Assembly: GCF_016135805.1 (NCBI RefSeq)
Contig: NZ_JADWOX010000003.1
Location: 248,001-312,000, forward strand
Reading direction: 5' to 3'
DNA length: 64,000 nt
Origin: Caulobacter hibisci
Lineage (GTDB): Bacteria > Pseudomonadota > Alphaproteobacteria > Caulobacterales > Caulobacteraceae
Within the stretch, counting starts at the first letter, position 1. Each line of letters begins with the position of its first letter. A program made the position numbers and the translations under genes. This document shows, one piece after another, positions 63,729 through 64,000 of the stretch. The notes beneath the pieces were generated by a model, which was not told where the DNA came from, did not search any database, and worked only from the letters and a program-made list of their open reading frames with translations.

Positions 63729-63850
63729 CTGCAGAGAAAAGAGAGGGGTTCTCTTTGGAAGTCTGTCGGCCGACCGGCCCGCGATCGAGGGGGGCTGGGG
63801 GGGCTGTTCAGGATCCAGGACCGTGGGGTGTCCGATCAGCCGACACTGAC
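63686..63850 (-). ncRNA. candidate C-rich small RNA, tandem copy B
   Basis: Same order as copy A on the minus strand: TGATCGGAC, GGTCCTGGATCCTGAACAGC, CCCCCCAGCCCCCC, then CCGGTCGGCCGACAGAC. It ends in an 11-bp stem (63695-63705 with 63718-63728) followed by TTTTGCTTG. TGTCGGC near the 5' end can pair with GCCGACA near position 63766, closing the C-rich region in a loop. The terminator differs from copy A in sequence but not in kind. No clear promoter. Confidence 0.5.
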
Positions 63851-64000
63851 TTTTTCGTCCGCCAAACAGGCGAGCGCAGGACCAAAACAAGGTCATTTCG
63901 TGGCCTAGTGGAGCTTGGATCGTCACTTCGTCGAACGATGTTGCGGTTTTGCGACGCTCGAGCCTGTCGGGTTCGGATGGCCAGCCGAACCCGATAAACA

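Larger units (their letters stand above)
63376..64000. other. 625 bases without a protein gene: tandem repeat and terminator region
   Basis: From left to right: terminator hairpin (63408-63454), first repeat copy (about 63484-63563), a Caulobacter-like minus-strand promoter (63575-63603), second terminator hairpin (63686-63728), second repeat copy (about 63760-63836), then 160 bases to the window end with nothing I can name. Small plus-strand frames here are low-complexity and have no ribosome sites. Confidence 0.7.

Overview
The window is GC-rich alphaproteobacterial chromosome, almost certainly Caulobacter or a close relative. It opens on the replication origin. The first 205 bases hold the 5' end of hemE on the minus strand. 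The next ~450 bases carry DnaA-box-like 9-mers, an AT-rich stretch, GANTC (CcrM) sites and CtrA-type TTAA-N7-TTAA boxes. They end at a pyruvate,phosphate dikinase regulator gene followed by maf-aroE-coaE-dnaQ. hemE / origin / DUF299 regulator is the arrangement I recall for the Caulobacter crescentus origin (Cori). Many genes overlap at ATGA or GTGA stop-start junctions. I see no tRNA or rRNA gene, insertion sequence, prophage or CRISPR array.

Layout. 0-4.4 kb: origin and the PPDK regulator-maf-aroE-coaE-dnaQ run. 4.4-9.0 kb (minus): xthA; then ftsK, a small ORF and lolA, with ftsK preceded by a CtrA-type box. 9.3-14.0 kb: hslVU, a divergent MoeB/ThiF gene and an S9 peptidase. 14-20.5 kb: a 2-hydroxyacid dehydrogenase, an SH3 protein, then fabA, fabB, an SGNH-like gene, a phytanoyl-CoA dioxygenase-family gene and fabI (unsaturated fatty acid synthesis plus two uncharacterised genes). 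20.5-24.5 kb: a ParDE-type toxin-antitoxin pair and an EmrAB-type efflux operon with its TetR regulator. 24.7-34.7 kb: DUF885, TraB/GumN, SRPBCC, a MazF-like toxin, murI, an M3 oligopeptidase, a 2'-5' RNA ligase, a MarR regulator and an M19-family protein. 34.7-37.5 kb (minus): ffh-rpsP-rimM. 37.9-44.3 kb: a MipA-type outer-membrane protein, a FemAB-like acyltransferase (possibly HfsK) and tandem prolyl oligopeptidases. 44.5-53 kb: an ion channel, dapF-SDR-mtaB-EEP, a TRIC channel, ftsY, a YciB-like protein and a MarR regulator. 53.2-59.6 kb (minus): cytochrome c maturation genes in two blocks, ccmCDG and ccmAB, with unrelated genes between. 59.8-63.4 kb: acnA and a DUF1223 gene. 63.4-64 kb: no protein gene, but two copies of a C-rich repeat, each ending in a minus-strand terminator; I read them as tandem small RNAs.

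The gene gaps hold at least nine long inverted-repeat elements in about five sequence families. No dnaA, dnaK or secB appears beyond dnaQ, although I recall dnaA lying only a few genes beyond dnaQ in C. crescentus; an origin-spanning inversion relative to that genome would explain this. The most novel candidates are RNAs: the tandem pair at 63.4-63.85 kb, and a ~120-nt RNA at 28.4-28.5 kb with a near-consensus promoter, a UUCG-capped fold and an intrinsic terminator. The best regulatory find is a palindrome lying exactly between the -35 and -10 of the M19 gene promoter, next to a MarR gene.
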